Source of the DNA: CAVQJU01 sp963729215
Lineage (GTDB): Bacteria > Acidobacteriota > Vicinamibacteria > Vicinamibacterales > CAVVIG01
Length of the DNA: 64,000 nucleotides
Direction: 5' to 3'
Assembly (NCBI GenBank): GCA_963729215.1
Contig: CAVSND010000013.1
Span: forward strand, 62,001 to 126,000
This document shows, one piece after another, positions 25,263 to 35,272 of the stretch. The position numbers and the translations under genes are program-made. Within the stretch, counting starts at the first letter, position 1; every line of letters begins with the position of its first letter. The notes under the pieces were generated by a model that had not been told where the DNA came from, searched no databases, and was given only the letters and a program-made list of their open reading frames with translations.

Positions 25263-26699
25263 TCATTTCACCAGCGCCGACCGCAGCGCGGCGCGGTCGA
25301 CCTCGGCGCCCCGGACGTAGATCGCGTGAATCCGCTGCGTGTTCGTGATGTCGTCGAGGGGATTGGCATCGAGCACCAGAAAGTTGGCTTCCTTCCCCGG
25401 CGCGAGCGCGCCCATCGTCGCAAGCTTCAGGTAGTCAGCCGGCCGGCTCGTGGCCGCGACGATGACCTGCATCGGCGTCATGCCGGCCTTGACCATGCTT
25501 TCGAGCTCGTGCTGCTCGGACATGCCGAACAGGTGATCCTCGAGACCAGTATCGCAGCCAAGCGTGATCTTCGCGTTCGCTCTGGCCAGCCTCGCGAGAC
25601 TGTGCTGGAGGATCGCATATTGCGTGCGCGTACGTTCGACTGCAGCCGCATCCCGGTTCCCGAACGCCGTCTTCATGCGCGCAATCACCGGCAGCGGAGC
25701 CGACTCCTGCAAGAGCGCCATCAGCGGATCGCCGTCCCGCAACCAATGGGGAAGCTCCAGGTACGTATTCCACTCGGGGCTGAGATTGGGTTGAACATAG
25801 ACGTTGCGCCGTACGACAGCCGCCACCAGCGCGTCGTCCATCTCCTTGTCGCGGACGAGATGCACGAGAGCGTCGACGCCCGCGTTCACGAGCTCGACGG
25901 CGTCGGCGTAATAGAACACGTGGGCGTTGACCTGCAAGCCATGCTTGTGGCCCTCGTCGATGATCGCCCTGAAGAGATCGGGCGATAAGCGGGGCGCGCG
26001 GCCGTTCCGGTCGTCCACCCAGATCTTGACGAGGTCGACTTTCCTGGCGGCGAGCTCCTGAACGGCTTTCCTCGCCTGATCCTCGGTCGTGACCTCGTAC
26101 GCGATTCCAGCATAGGCGGCGCCGCCCGGCCCGGCATTCGGCGCGCCAATGCCGCGGCCCGCGATGCGCAGGCGCGCGCCGCCGAGCGTTCCGGCCGCCT
26201 GGTCGGCGCGAATCTGGTAGGTGACGTCACCTTTTTCGATGCCCTGTGATTGAACCGCTATCACGCCGAAATACAGGGCGCGGTTGAGATCGTCGATGAT
26301 GGTTTCGCGCGTGAAGTTGTCCGCGCTGTAGGTGAGGCCTCGTTGGAAGCCCGGGTGCCCATGCGCGTTGATCAACCCGGGCATGACCGTCTTCCCTGTG
26401 AGATTGACGCGGCCGGCTCCGGTTGGCGCGCTCAGTTCACCTTTCTTGCCGACCTTTGTGATCGTGCCGCGCTCCACAAGAAACGCCGAGTCCTCGATCG
26501 GCGCGCGCCCATCACCCGCGATGAGCCGCGCGCCTTCGTAAAGCACAACAGACGCCGATCGGCTGGCCTGGGCCAGGGGGCGACCGGGAAAAGTCACAAG
26601 TGCAAAGGTTAAAGTGAAAAGTAAGCAAAAGAGTGCGCGCCGCGCGCGCCGTACTTTGAACTTACTTTTCAACTTTGTCCTTTGCACTTTCACTTTCAA
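25263..26699 (-). CDS. Secreted amidohydrolase with repeat-encoded signal peptide
   Basis: 478 residues. Amidohydrolase-superfamily features: VMPGLINAHGHPGF with H113/H115, VDLVKIWVDD (Lys ligand strand), GLQVNAHVFYYADAVEL and DALVHLV (His ligands), ITLGCDTGLEDH (Asp), and TSRPADYLKLATMGALAPGK, which puts it near imidazolonepropionase/prolidase-like enzymes. There is no ATG before the domain: starts available are TTG (26699), GTG (26693, 26687) and TTG (26672). Residues 1-38, a Lys/Arg n-region and the LFCLLFTLTFALVTF core, are translated from the AAAGTGCAAAG hairpin; cleavage is expected after PLAQA. Substrate unknown. Confidence 0.85.
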   Translation of the reverse strand: MKVKVQRTKLKSKFKVRRARRALFCLLFTLTFALVTFPGRPLAQASRSASVVLYEGARLIAGDGRAPIEDSAFLVERGTITKVGKKGELSAPTGAGRVNLTGKTVMPGLINAHGHPGFQRGLTYSADNFTRETIIDDLNRALYFGVIAVQSQGIEKGDVTYQIRADQAAGTLGGARLRIAGRGIGAPNAGPGGAAYAGIAYEVTTEDQARKAVQELAARKVDLVKIWVDDRNGRAPRLSPDLFRAIIDEGHKHGLQVNAHVFYYADAVELVNAGVDALVHLVRDKEMDDALVAAVVRRNVYVQPNLSPEWNTYLELPHWLRDGDPLMALLQESAPLPVIARMKTAFGNRDAAAVERTRTQYAILQHSLARLARANAKITLGCDTGLEDHLFGMSEQHELESMVKAGMTPMQVIVAATSRPADYLKLATMGALAPGKEANFLVLDANPLDDITNTQRIHAIYVRGAEVDRAALRSALVK

Positions 26700-26700
26700 G
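26590..26700. repeat. AAAGTGCAAAG hairpin inside the amidohydrolase 5' end
   Basis: The left arm AAAAGTCACAAGTGCAAAGG, TTAAAGTGAAAAGTAAGC faces GAACTTACTTTTCAACTTTG and CCTTTGCACTTTCACTTTC, with a GCGCGCGCCGCGCGCGC core. On the minus strand the A-rich arm is Lys-rich (n-region) and the complementary arm is Leu/Phe-rich (h-region). It ends two bases from the TonB-receptor stop codon. Confidence 0.85.
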
Positions 26701-26702
26701 TA

Positions 26703-29700
26703 TCAGAACGTCAAGGCTGCGCTGAACTGGAGCATCCGGCCGTCCTGGAGGAGCGAGGGCTGCAGCCACAGCGGTCCATAGTTCGTGTTCAGCGTCGAGC
26801 TGGCGCTGCCGTTGAACAGGTTGTAAAGGTTGACGTTGCCCTGCAGCTTCATCGTCTGCGACAGCGTGAAGCGTTTGGCCAGCCGAAGGTCGAGCCGCGT
26901 CAGCCGTCCGTCGAACATGGTCTGCGGGGCGATGAGAGGGATGGACGCGGTTGCGGTGCACACCGCGGCGCCGCGGCATGCGGCCAGGTTCCGGCCGAGG
27001 CTCTGTGAGATTTCGGCGTTCGTTGCCGTGTAGGTCGCCGTGATCGTGGGCCCGGAGATGTTCTGCCAGATGGCGCTGACGATGAAGTCGTACGGCAGCG
27101 GATAGGTCAGGTAGGCCTTGTACTGCATCTGGCCGCTGAACGGCGTGACGATCCGACAGACGTTCTGTCCGTTGATCGTGGTGGCCGTGAACGGCGTCGG
27201 CACCGTCAGGATCCCGGCGCCGCCTGACGCGAGGTTGCCGGGAAGGCTGGCCGCGACTGCGCCGGGCGAATCGACGTTGAAGCAGGCGTTGTTCACGCTG
27301 CGCCCGAGATCGACGCCGCCGCCGACCAGGATGCCGTGGTTGAGCCGCGCGTTGATGGTCACGTTGAAGAAATCGTTGACGCGCTGCTCCTTGCCGAAGT
27401 TGTCCGACTGGGTGATGACGCTGTTGACCTGGCCGAACTTTGCAGGCGTCACGTCGTAGAGACCGCACACCTTGTATCCGCCGCCGCCCGGCAGCCGCGC
27501 GTCCTTCGGCGCGGTCACGCAGAACGGATCGAAGTCCGCCGGCGTCACCAGGATATTGTCCGTGACCAGGAAACTGCCGAACCAGTTGCGGTAGTACCCG
27601 CCGGACATGGAGACGCCGCGGCTCAGTTCCTGCTGCACTTCGGCCGTGAAATCCCAGTTGTAGCCGCGGGCGCCGTAACCGAGCAGCGCATCGTCTGCGT
27701 AATGAGTGGTGGGGAAGTTGCCGCCGAAATTCGGGTTGGCCATTGCGCCGCACTCGCCGTTGAGGCCGCGGTTCGAGAGGTCGCAGTCGGGGACGTAGTT
27801 GCCGCGGCGCGGGTCGCCAACGGGGTAGAAGCTGTCATTCCACGTTCGGGTGACGGAATTGATGGAAGTCACAACCGGATTGTTGTTTTGCGGCACGATG
27901 ATGGCCGCCTTCGAGACGTAGCGGCCAATCGCGATTTTCAGAGCGGTGCGGCCGTTGCCGCGGACGTCGTACGCGACGCCGAGCCGGGGATCGAGGTCCT
28001 TCCAGTTGGGCACGTTCTTCACTTCGCCGAAGCTGCGCGCGCCAACCCAGCCATTCGGCGTCGCCGGCACGCTCTGCGGGGGGTTGTAGCCGTTGAAGTA
28101 CTCCCAGCGAAGGCCGGCCGTCACCGTCATGCGCTGCAGGTTCCACTGATCCTGCGCGAAGAACCCGTAGTCCTTGTCCTCCGATCGGAATCCGTACGGT
28201 GTGGCCCACTGCGTGAGGCTGCTCGGAATCTGGTTGTTGAACGTGTATTCGAGGTTGTGGGTGCCGTTCTCGGCCTGGGCATCGATGTACGCCTGCTCGA
28301 GCTGGAAGCCCGCCTTGAACGTGTGGCTCCCCGTCACGTAGGACGCGGAAAAACGCTCGCTGAAGCGGGGCACCAGCTGCTTGGTGTAGTAGATCGGCCC
28401 GAATGTCGGCGTTCCGGAGTTGTACCGCATGCCGGTCGTCAACTCGGTGATGGAAATGTCGTCGGGCGTCACTTCCGGCTGCCTGAAGATCGGCCAGCTG
28501 CCATCGGCCCGGCCGATGCCGGCTTCGAGCAGCAGCCTGCTGGTGACTGGAGCGCTCCACGTGAGCTGATACAGCCCGGCGGGCTTGAGGTGGTAACTAA
28601 AAAACGCTTCGGGCGCGTTGAGCGATCCGCTCGCCGTCAGCGCCGGGCAATGGCAGTCGCGCTGCGGATCCGCGAAGAAATTGAATTTGCTCTTGTCGGA
28701 GACCCGCCAGGTGACGCGCACCGCTTTGGACTCGTACCATTCCTTCGCGTACGCCGGCCGGCTGAGATCCGGGGTGTAGAAAGGCGTGTGCTGCGTCGCG
28801 TTATAGAACTTGTTGGCGGCCTGCCGCTCGTTGCCCCATTCGCGGAACGACGCGAAGAACCACAGCCGATCCTTTTTGATTGGTCCGCCGAGCGTGAAGC
28901 CGGCATCGTAAATGTAGTTCAGCGCGTTGACGCTCTTGAGTCCGCGGGCGATCAGATCGTCGCTCAGATTGTCGGACACCATGCTCTTGTTGGAGTAGAG
29001 GCCCGTCGCGCCGCCCTTGAAACTGTTGCCGCCTTCCTTCGGAATCATGTTGACGATGGCGCCGTCGGCGTTGCTGTCGGCCGAGATGCCGCTCGTGGTC
29101 ATCGCCAGCTCCTGCACCGTCTCGGCGTTGGCGTTGTAGCCCTGGTTGCCGGAGGCGTGCTGGATGCCCATGCCGTCGAACTGGACGTTCGTGCCGCCCT
29201 TGCCGTGATAGGTGCCCGCCGATCTGGCCGGTGTAGGCGCCGGTGACGTCGAAACCTTCGTTGCCGCGGAAACCAGGCGTCAGCGCGACGAGGTTGTTGA
29301 GGTTCTTCACGCTGCTCGGCAGCATGTTGAGCAGATCCTGCGACACGATCGTCTGTTTGCGGGCGTTGCGCGTGTCGACCAGCGGCGCCTCGCCGCTCAC
29401 CGTCACCGTTTCCGTCAGCGCCCCGATCTTCATGTCCGCGTTCACGGTGGCGGTGAAGCCGGACGTCAACTCGATACCATCACGCCGGAAACCGCTGAAG
29501 CCGGTGATCGAAAACGTGACCGTGTAGGTGCCAGGCCGCAGATCGATGATGTTGAAACGTCCTTCGTCGTCGGTGACGACAGTCCGGACTTTTTCGATCA
29601 GCGCCGGGCTCGCGGCTTCAACCGTCACACCGGGCAGCACGGCGCCCGAGGCGTCCTTCACCACTCCCGCTATCCCGCTGGCGGCAGCGGTCTGGGCCGA

Positions 29701-29766
29701 TCCGGCCCGTGGAGCTAACAGCACACATACGACGAGGCCCACGCCGACGACGATGGTTCGAACCAT
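26703..29766 (-). CDS. TonB-dependent outer-membrane receptor with CarboxypepD-reg domain, frameshifted
   Basis: Signal peptide MVRTIVVGVGLVVCVLLAPR ending in GSAQ, then a carboxypeptidase-regulatory-like domain (ASGIAGVVKDASGAVLPGVT), a plug domain (TETVTVSGEAPLVDTRNARK, LLNMLPSSVKNLNNLVALTP) and a 22-strand type barrel ending in QFSAALTF. A surplus base in the run 29215-29217 breaks the plug; removal joins GQIGG to TYHGKGGTNVQFDGMG. About 1,020 residues. Such receptors are abundant in Acidobacteria and import large oligomers. No SusD partner or TonB is here. It lies upstream of the amidohydrolase and a secreted-family gene, a possible uptake-processing group. Confidence 0.9.
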
Positions 29767-29911
29767 ACTGCAGTCCTCCTGTCGCACCGGTCTGAACGAG
29801 TTGGGGGTTGTCGGGATACGGAGTCTTACAGTGAGTAACCTCCAGTGAGTGGGTATTGTGCGCCTTGAAGACGCCGGATTTTCGGAAAACTTGCAGGGAT
29901 TTTACAATTCA

Positions 29912-29938
29912 AGGGCGTGCAGCGAGGCTGCACGCCCT
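29912..29938. terminator. Strong hairpin, possible terminator
   Basis: AGGGCGTGCAGC-GAG-GCTGCACGCCCT is a perfect 12-bp stem with a 3-base loop, 22 bases past the stop of the minus-strand MmgE/PrpD gene and upstream of the TonB receptor. The T-run after it is weak (TTGAATTGTAAAAT on the minus strand), so a terminator is plausible but not certain. Confidence 0.5.
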
Positions 29939-29959
29939 GATGGCGGAGGTCGGAATCCG

Positions 29960-31445
29960 CTAGCCGCGCTGGAGGAGGGGCCGCAGCTCGCGAACGTTCT
30001 TGAGGTGCTCGAGGTCGAAGATCCGGTCGGAGAGTTTCTGGAAGCCGGCCGCGCCGAGCACCGGCGTGATCAGATCGCGCGCCTTGGCGATAATCTCGTC
30101 CCGCCCCATCGGATTCTCGGACGTGCCACGCACATCGTCCACCCGCTCGGTGACCGTCCTGCCGTCGGTCAGCGTGACCTCGACGATGGCCGCCCTGCGG
30201 GGGAGGAAGCGTTCGAGCGCTTCGTCCGGGACGAGCTGCACCTTGGCGCGCTGCCTGAGGATCGCGGGGTCCTTCATCCGCGGCGTGTCGTGCGCGGACT
30301 TGAAGGTCACCGTCTTGTCGACCAGCATCACCGCGCAGAGGTGCTGCAGGCAGATGTCGGGGATTTCGCGATTGTTCACGATCTTCGCTTCGTTTGTCGC
30401 CACGCGGACGACGACCTGCTTCACGCTGTCCGGCTCGAAGCCGTGCTTCTTCAGCAGGTTCTCGAGCGCATCGAGCGGGGCCTGAATCGGCGCGCCGACG
30501 GTCCATTTCTTGACGTTGGTTCGCGTGATCTCGTACCGCTCGCCGAGCTTGTCGACGAGCATCGCCGGATCGTTCTTCGGCACGAACGCCTGGAAGAAGT
30601 TGTCCACGCCGGACAGGATGTCGTCCACGCCGGAGCCGCCGGCCTCGACCAGCAGCGCGGCCGTCACGCCGTTCTTGGCCGGCATGCCGCCGAAGTCGAA
30701 CGCTTTCTCGACGTGTTCGGTGTCGCGCTGCCACGAGGCGATGCCCGAGGCCAGCTGCGCCGTGTAGGAGAGCAGCCAGCGCATTTGCCGGGCGTTCAGG
30801 CTGGCGGCGCAGCCGGCGGCGGCGGCCGAGCCGAACGTCCCGGAGATCGCGTGCGTGCTGCGGTGGCTCTCGGCCATGTACCTGGATCTTGCCGAGCGTG
30901 GCGGTCACGCGTGGGCCGATGTCGTAGCCCAGCGCCACGGCGCGCATGAAGCGCACGCCATCGATGCCGTTCTTCTCGCCGACAGCCAGCGCGGACGGCA
31001 CGACCGAACATCCGGGGTGCGACTGCGACGGCGGGTGCGTGTCGTCGGTCTCGTCGGAGTGGGCGAGCATCCCGTTGGCGAGGGCGGCTTCAATCGGACC
31101 GCAGACGACCGTCGATGCGGCGACGGTCGAAATCTTCTCGCCTCCGTACGCACGCGCGAACTGGATGGCGAACTTCCCGGGCGGAAGCTGGGCCCCCGAG
31201 ATCGCGGCGGCGAGCGTGTCGAGAATCATCTGCTTGGTCTTCTCGACGACGGGCTCCGGCAGCGCGCGCGCGCCAGCCTCGCTCATGTACGTGCTGACCG
31301 TCGTCATCAGCTGGCTGATGGGCGGAGCGCTTGCGCCTGCCTTCGCCGAAGCCGCTGCTTCCTGCGCCGCATGCACGGCCGGGGGCGAGACCATCGACGC
31401 CGCCAGTACGCCGCCCGCCTGCTTGAGAAGATCTCGTCTTTTCAT
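29960..31445 (-). CDS. Tat-exported MmgE/PrpD-family protein, frameshifted
   Basis: Tat-like signal MKRRDLLKQAGGVLAASMVS (R3-R4) with VHAAQ cleavage. Then MmgE/PrpD blocks: MILDTLAAAISGAQLPPGKF, GMLAHSDETDDTHPPSQSHP, and after an indel near 30875 SLNARQMRWLLSYTAQLASG, VEKAFDFGGMPAKNGVTAA, LGERYEITRTNVKKWTVGAP and the C-terminal VDDVRGTSENPMGRDEI. The family includes 2-methylcitrate dehydratase and iminodisuccinate epimerase and is normally cytoplasmic. Export of a family member implies a different substrate. About 490 residues if repaired. A REP1 pair lies just upstream. Confidence 0.85.
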
Positions 31446-31459
31446 CGTCGTTCCTCGTC

Positions 31460-31516
31460 GTAGCGTCCGCCTTCAGGCGGACGGACCACGTCTGGCCTGA
31501 AGACGGCAGACGCTAC
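31460..31516. repeat. REP1 inverted pair (BIME)
   Basis: GTAG (31460-31463) plus CGTCCGCCTTCAGGCGGACG, then an inverted unit ending GGCAGACG-CTAC (31513-31516). On the minus strand the terminal GTAG provides the TAG stop of the lipocalin-like gene at 31513. It separates two minus-strand genes. Confidence 0.85.
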
Positions 31517-32475
31517 GGGCTCGGCAGCATGTCTTTCTCGCCGCTGATTCGCTTCAGAATCACTTCGGTCCGGATTTCCTGGCCTTGATTCGTCACGGTC
31601 GGGAACTTGAGGTTCAGCTGGTCGTTCGTAATGTCGTAAAAGCGCCGGAGCGAATCGCCCTGTGAGCTCGCCAGGATGACGAGCCGGTGATGGAACACGA
31701 GGTCCGGGTACAACGTGTACGCGCCGTAGTAGCTCACGACGCCCGTAATCGCGGCCTTGGCTTCATCGTCCGTGGGCGTCGGGCCGGCAAAGCGCGGCCG
31801 GTTGAGCGGCGGAAAGTGGACGCCCACATAGCCCGACGGCGTGTAAACGATGATGCTGGGTGCCCGTCGCGTCTCCGTGATGACGGCGCCGGTCGCGGCG
31901 TTGACCCGGCGCTCGACCACATGCTGCCAGAAGCCGACGAGACGGCGGTTCGCGGCCGTGAGGTTTTCGAGCTGCGGCACGCGCTCCCATGTCCAGCGCA
32001 TGTTGTCGCGGCCGTCGCCTGAGTCCGTGCCCGACGTCACGACCAGCCGATCGCCAGCGAACTCGTACGTCCGGACGAGGTCGCCGGCCGCCGCTCCCAT
32101 CGCATTCGGGTTGATGGCGCCTTCGGCCCGGAACGTGAGCTTCTTTTGTGTCCCGTCGGCTTTGTAGGTGCCCCAGAATCCGCCGAAGCTCTGGAAGAGC
32201 TCCTGCGCTTCAGCCGGTGTCGCCTGGTTTGCACCGTTGACGAGGTTGCGTCCCGTCTTGGCGAGCTCGTACGCGTGGCCGGCCGCGTCGAACACCAGCA
32301 GGCCGCGCGCCAGCGGCTGCGCCACCGGCGCGGCTCCGGGCACCAGGCGCTCGACCGACGACAGCGTCCACGTGCCGACCAGGTCGTGCGGCGCCGGCGC
32401 CTGCGCGCCAACCAGGAGCCCCGTCACCGCGAGGAAGCCGAGAACCACGAGAACCCCTCGAACCTTTCGAACCAC
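31513..32475 (-). CDS. Lipocalin-like protein with repeat-encoded signal peptide
   Basis: About 320 residues from the GTG at 32475. MVRKVRGVLVVLGFLAVTG and LLVGAQA form a good signal peptide, of which the first dozen residues are encoded by the GGTTCGAGG repeat. The mature part has two tandem lipocalin-like domains, each opening with L-V-G-x-W: PHDLVGTWTLSSVERLVPG, and NRRLVGFWQHVVERRV with SIIVYTPSGYVGVHF and YYGAYTL. Such domains bind small hydrophobic ligands. The frame is continuous with the shifted argG frame, but that apparent fusion is due to the argG indel. The stop comes from a REP1 unit. Confidence 0.82.
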   Translation of the reverse strand: MVRKVRGVLVVLGFLAVTGLLVGAQAPAPHDLVGTWTLSSVERLVPGAAPVAQPLARGLLVFDAAGHAYELAKTGRNLVNGANQATPAEAQELFQSFGGFWGTYKADGTQKKLTFRAEGAINPNAMGAAAGDLVRTYEFAGDRLVVTSGTDSGDGRDNMRWTWERVPQLENLTAANRRLVGFWQHVVERRVNAATGAVITETRRAPSIIVYTPSGYVGVHFPPLNRPRFAGPTPTDDEAKAAITGVVSYYGAYTLYPDLVFHHRLVILASSQGDSLRRFYDITNDQLNLKFPTVTNQGQEIRTEVILKRISGEKDMLPSP

Positions 32476-32513
32476 TTGAACCCCTCGAACCTCTATCGAA
32501 CCCCTCGAACCTA
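32440..32513. repeat. GAACCCCTC tandem word between argG stop and signal peptide
   Basis: Units of the type CGAACCCCTCGAACCTTTCG. On the minus strand the run starts within the TAG of argG (ACGTAGGTTCGAGGGG) and continues into the coding sequence of the lipocalin-like signal peptide, where it reads V-R-G-V and V-R-K-V. The same word occurs at 13274-13341. Confidence 0.8.
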
Positions 32514-33855
32514 CGTGCTTTTCTTCTTCCCCTCGTCGAGTTGCGGTAACGCCGCCGCCGATGCCGGCGCCAGCAGGCCGGCCTTCGAGTACGTCAGCAG
32601 CTTCTCTCTCGTGTCCGAGATATCCAGGTTTCGCATGGTTAACTGGCCGATGCGATCCTGCGGCGTGAACGCGGACTCTCCCTTTTCCATCGTCAGCCGC
32701 TCGGGCTTGTACGTGAGATTCGGGCTCGTGGTGTCGAGGATGGAGTAGTCGTTGCCGCGGCGAAGCTCGAGCGTCACCTCGCCGGTCACGGCGCGCGCGA
32801 CCCATCGCTGCGCCGTTTCCCTCAACATCAGCGACTGCGAGTCGAACCAGCGGCCCTGGTAGAGCAGGCGTCCGAGGCGGCGTCCGTTGTCCCGGGTACT
32901 GTTCGATCGTGTCCTCGTTGTGGATGCCGGTCACCAGCCGTTCGTAGCCGATGAAGAGCAGCGCCATGCCGGGCGCCTCGTAGATGCCGCGGCTCTTGGC
33001 CTCGATGATGCGATTCTCGATCTGATCGCTCATGCCCAGCCCGTGGCGTCCGCCAATGCGGTTGGCTTCGAGCAGGAGCTCGACCGGATCGTCGAACGTC
33101 CGGCCGTTGAGCGCGACGGGACGGCCCTCGTCGAAGCGAACCGTGACCTCCTCGGCCCTGACCTTCACGTCGTCGCGCCAGAACGCGACGCCCATGATCG
33201 GATCGACGATCCGGATGCCGCTGTTCAGATGCTCGAGGTCCTTGGCTTCGTGCGTGGCGCCGAGGATGTTCGAGTCGGTCGAGTACGCCTTCTCCGTGCT
33301 CATCTTGTAGGCGAGCCCGGCCTTCCGCATGTACTCCGACATTTCCTTCCGGCCGCCGAGCTCGTCGATGAACAACTGGTCGAGCCAGGGCTTGTAGATC
33401 CGGAGCGCGGGGTTCGCGAGCAGCCCGTAGCGGTAGAAGCGTTCGATGTCGTTGCCCTTGAACGTGCTGCCGTCACCCCACACGTTGACGTCGTCTTCCT
33501 TCATGGAGACGACGAGCATCGTGCCCGTGACCGCGCGGCCGATGGGTGTCGTGTTGAAGTAGGGCACGCCTGCCGTCGAAATGTGGAACGCGCCGCACTG
33601 CAGCGCCGCGAGACCTTCGGCGACCAGCTGCGACCGGCAGTCCACGAGCCGCGCTTTCTCGGCGCCGTACTGGAGGGCCTTGCGCGGGATCTCGTCGTAG
33701 TCGGGCTCGTCCGGCTGGCCGAGGTTCGCCGTATACGCGTACGGAATCGCGCCCTTGCTCCTCATCCAGTGGAGCGCCGCGCTCGTATCGAGGCCGCCCG
33801 AAAACGCGATACCGACCTTCTGTCCCGCGGGAACACTCTGCAGAATCGTCGCCAT
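32511..33855 (-). CDS. argG: Argininosuccinate synthase, frameshifted
   Basis: ATP-dependent joining of citrulline and aspartate in arginine synthesis. MATILQSVPAGQKVGIAFSG with the PP-loop SGGLDTS (19-25), AYTANLGQPDEPDYDEIPRK, STFKGNDIERFYRYGLL, KMSTEKAYSTDSNILGATHE and ALLFIGYERLVTGIHNEDTI are all typical of the long (about 445 residues) ArgG subfamily. A surplus base in the GGG at 32894-32896 shifts the frame; repaired, it continues RDNGRRLGRLLYQGRWFDSQ and ends KKKST. The gene is normally essential for arginine prototrophy, so a sequence error is the likelier cause. No other arg gene is adjacent. Confidence 0.93.
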
Positions 33856-33896
33856 GAGTGCTGTAAGTATGCCATTCCACCGCCGTTCATCAGAAG

Positions 33897-33960
33897 TCAC
33901 GAAGCCACGAAGAACTTGAGGGTTTCCTCCCTAAAGAGCCTTCGTGACCTTCGTGCCATC
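33897..33960. repeat. CACGAAG hairpin
   Basis: The left arm CACGAAGCCACGAAGAACTT faces CCTTCGTGACCTTCGTG, with a GAGGGTTTCCTCCCT inner hairpin. It sits in the gap between argG (start 33855) and the BamA-like gene (stop 33975). The same two-word stem occurs at 59656 and partly at 12850. Confidence 0.75.
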
Positions 33961-33974
33961 GTGATGAACAGGGT

Positions 33975-35267
33975 CTAGAAGGAGAGCGTCGTCCCGAAGT
34001 GGACGCGCGTACCGGCGCCGATGCCGTGAGCCACGACGAGGCTCATGCGGAAGAAGGCGGCCGAGAACCACACGCCGGCGCCGGCGCCCTGGTCGAAGGT
34101 CTGATCGCCAAGGTGTGCGCCCGTGTCGTAGACGGTGGCGACGTCAACGAACGCATTCGCGCCAAACTTGGCGAACTTGAGGGGCGACGTCAGGGGCGTG
34201 CGGATCTCGAGCGAGCCGGCGACGAGCGTGTCGCCAACGGCGCTGCCCGCCCTGAACCCGCGCAGATTGGACATGCCTCCGAGCAGCGCTTTCAGATACG
34301 GGGGAAGCGGGGCGTCGGCGCCCTGGCGCTGGGCGCGCAGCACGAGGATGCTCTGGCCCGGCAGGCCGACGTAGCCGCGAACGTCGAGGTCGGTTCGATT
34401 CACGGTTGTCGCGGTGTCGAACGAGAGGTGTTCGACGGCCGCGCGCGCGTAGACGGCATTGCGCGCCAGCATGGGATCGAGCCGCGTGTCGAAGGCGACG
34501 TCGAAGCCGAACTGGGTGAAGCGATCGGTCACCCCGCCGAACGAGACGTGCTGCCAGGCCGCCGTGCCGCCGGCGGTGATCGAATCGCCGAGCGTGCGCT
34601 CTCCACGGAACCAGATCCGGTCGCGGGTATCGTCTGTTTCGAAATACGGGTTCGTTCGTTGTGAGATCGATACGCCTGTCTCCAGGAGCGTCAATACACC
34701 GAACAGGCCCGTGTTACCGTCGAAGCGCTTCTCGAGCTGCGCGGCGGCGCGCCTGTCGCCACCCCAGGTCAGCGGAAACGAGAGTCGGCTGCCGGCTCCC
34801 GCCACTCCGGGACGGGCGAGTTGAGCGCCATAGGTGAATCCATACCCGTCTTCGAAATCGAGCAGTGGCAGGAACATCAGGCCCAGGCCGCCTCGCGGCA
34901 CGACGGCGACGGGCTTGTCCACATCGCCCAGGCCTTCGAGTTTCACCGGTCCCTCATCGACGACGACCACGAGAAGAACCTGCGTGGGATCGGCGATCGA
35001 GGCGTACCTCTTGCGCACCTCCACCCGCTCGAAGCGGTGGGTGTCCTTGAGCCGCGTCGTCACCTGCTCGGGCGTCTCCGATGTCACGGCGGCGCCGACG
35101 TCGATGCCGGCCAGCCGGCGGATTTCGGCGTCCGGCGTCAACACGTTGCCGTGGACGCGGATTTCCGCCAGCACTTCCGCCGGGCCGGCGCCGGACGCGA
35201 CGGCTGGTTCCTGCGGGACGAGCGAGGCCAGCGCAACGAGCGAGGCCAGGATGGCGAGCGGTGCCAT
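33975..35267 (-). CDS. BamA/TamA-like outer-membrane beta-barrel protein
   Basis: 430 residues. Signal peptide MAPLAILASLVALASLVPQE; one POTRA-like domain (LAEIRVHGNVLTPDAEIRRL, VTTRLKDTHRFERVEVRK, VVVVDEGPVKLEGLGD); then a D15/Omp85 barrel with GGMSNLRGFRAGSAVGDTL, where the RGF-type motif is the conserved loop-6 (V/I)RG(F/Y), and a C-terminal F. With a single POTRA it is shorter than BamA (five POTRAs), so it is more like a specialised Omp85 insertase or secretion pore. The start lies five bases after the stop of the upstream gene, forming a two-gene operon. Confidence 0.85.
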   Translation of the reverse strand: MAPLAILASLVALASLVPQEPAVASGAGPAEVLAEIRVHGNVLTPDAEIRRLAGIDVGAAVTSETPEQVTTRLKDTHRFERVEVRKRYASIADPTQVLLVVVVDEGPVKLEGLGDVDKPVAVVPRGGLGLMFLPLLDFEDGYGFTYGAQLARPGVAGAGSRLSFPLTWGGDRRAAAQLEKRFDGNTGLFGVLTLLETGVSISQRTNPYFETDDTRDRIWFRGERTLGDSITAGGTAAWQHVSFGGVTDRFTQFGFDVAFDTRLDPMLARNAVYARAAVEHLSFDTATTVNRTDLDVRGYVGLPGQSILVLRAQRQGADAPLPPYLKALLGGMSNLRGFRAGSAVGDTLVAGSLEIRTPLTSPLKFAKFGANAFVDVATVYDTGAHLGDQTFDQGAGAGVWFSAAFFRMSLVVAHGIGAGTRVHFGTTLSF

Positions 35268-35272
35268 CGCAA

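Noticed and set aside
27336..29246. A 636-codon open frame opposite the TonB receptor
   Set aside because: Arg/Ala/Val-rich translation without any family motif; it is the antisense shadow of a high-GC gene.
31513..33900. An argininosuccinate synthase/lipocalin fusion protein
   Set aside because: The joint lies exactly at an argG frame break; the missing argG C-terminus is found in the next frame and ends in its own TAG.
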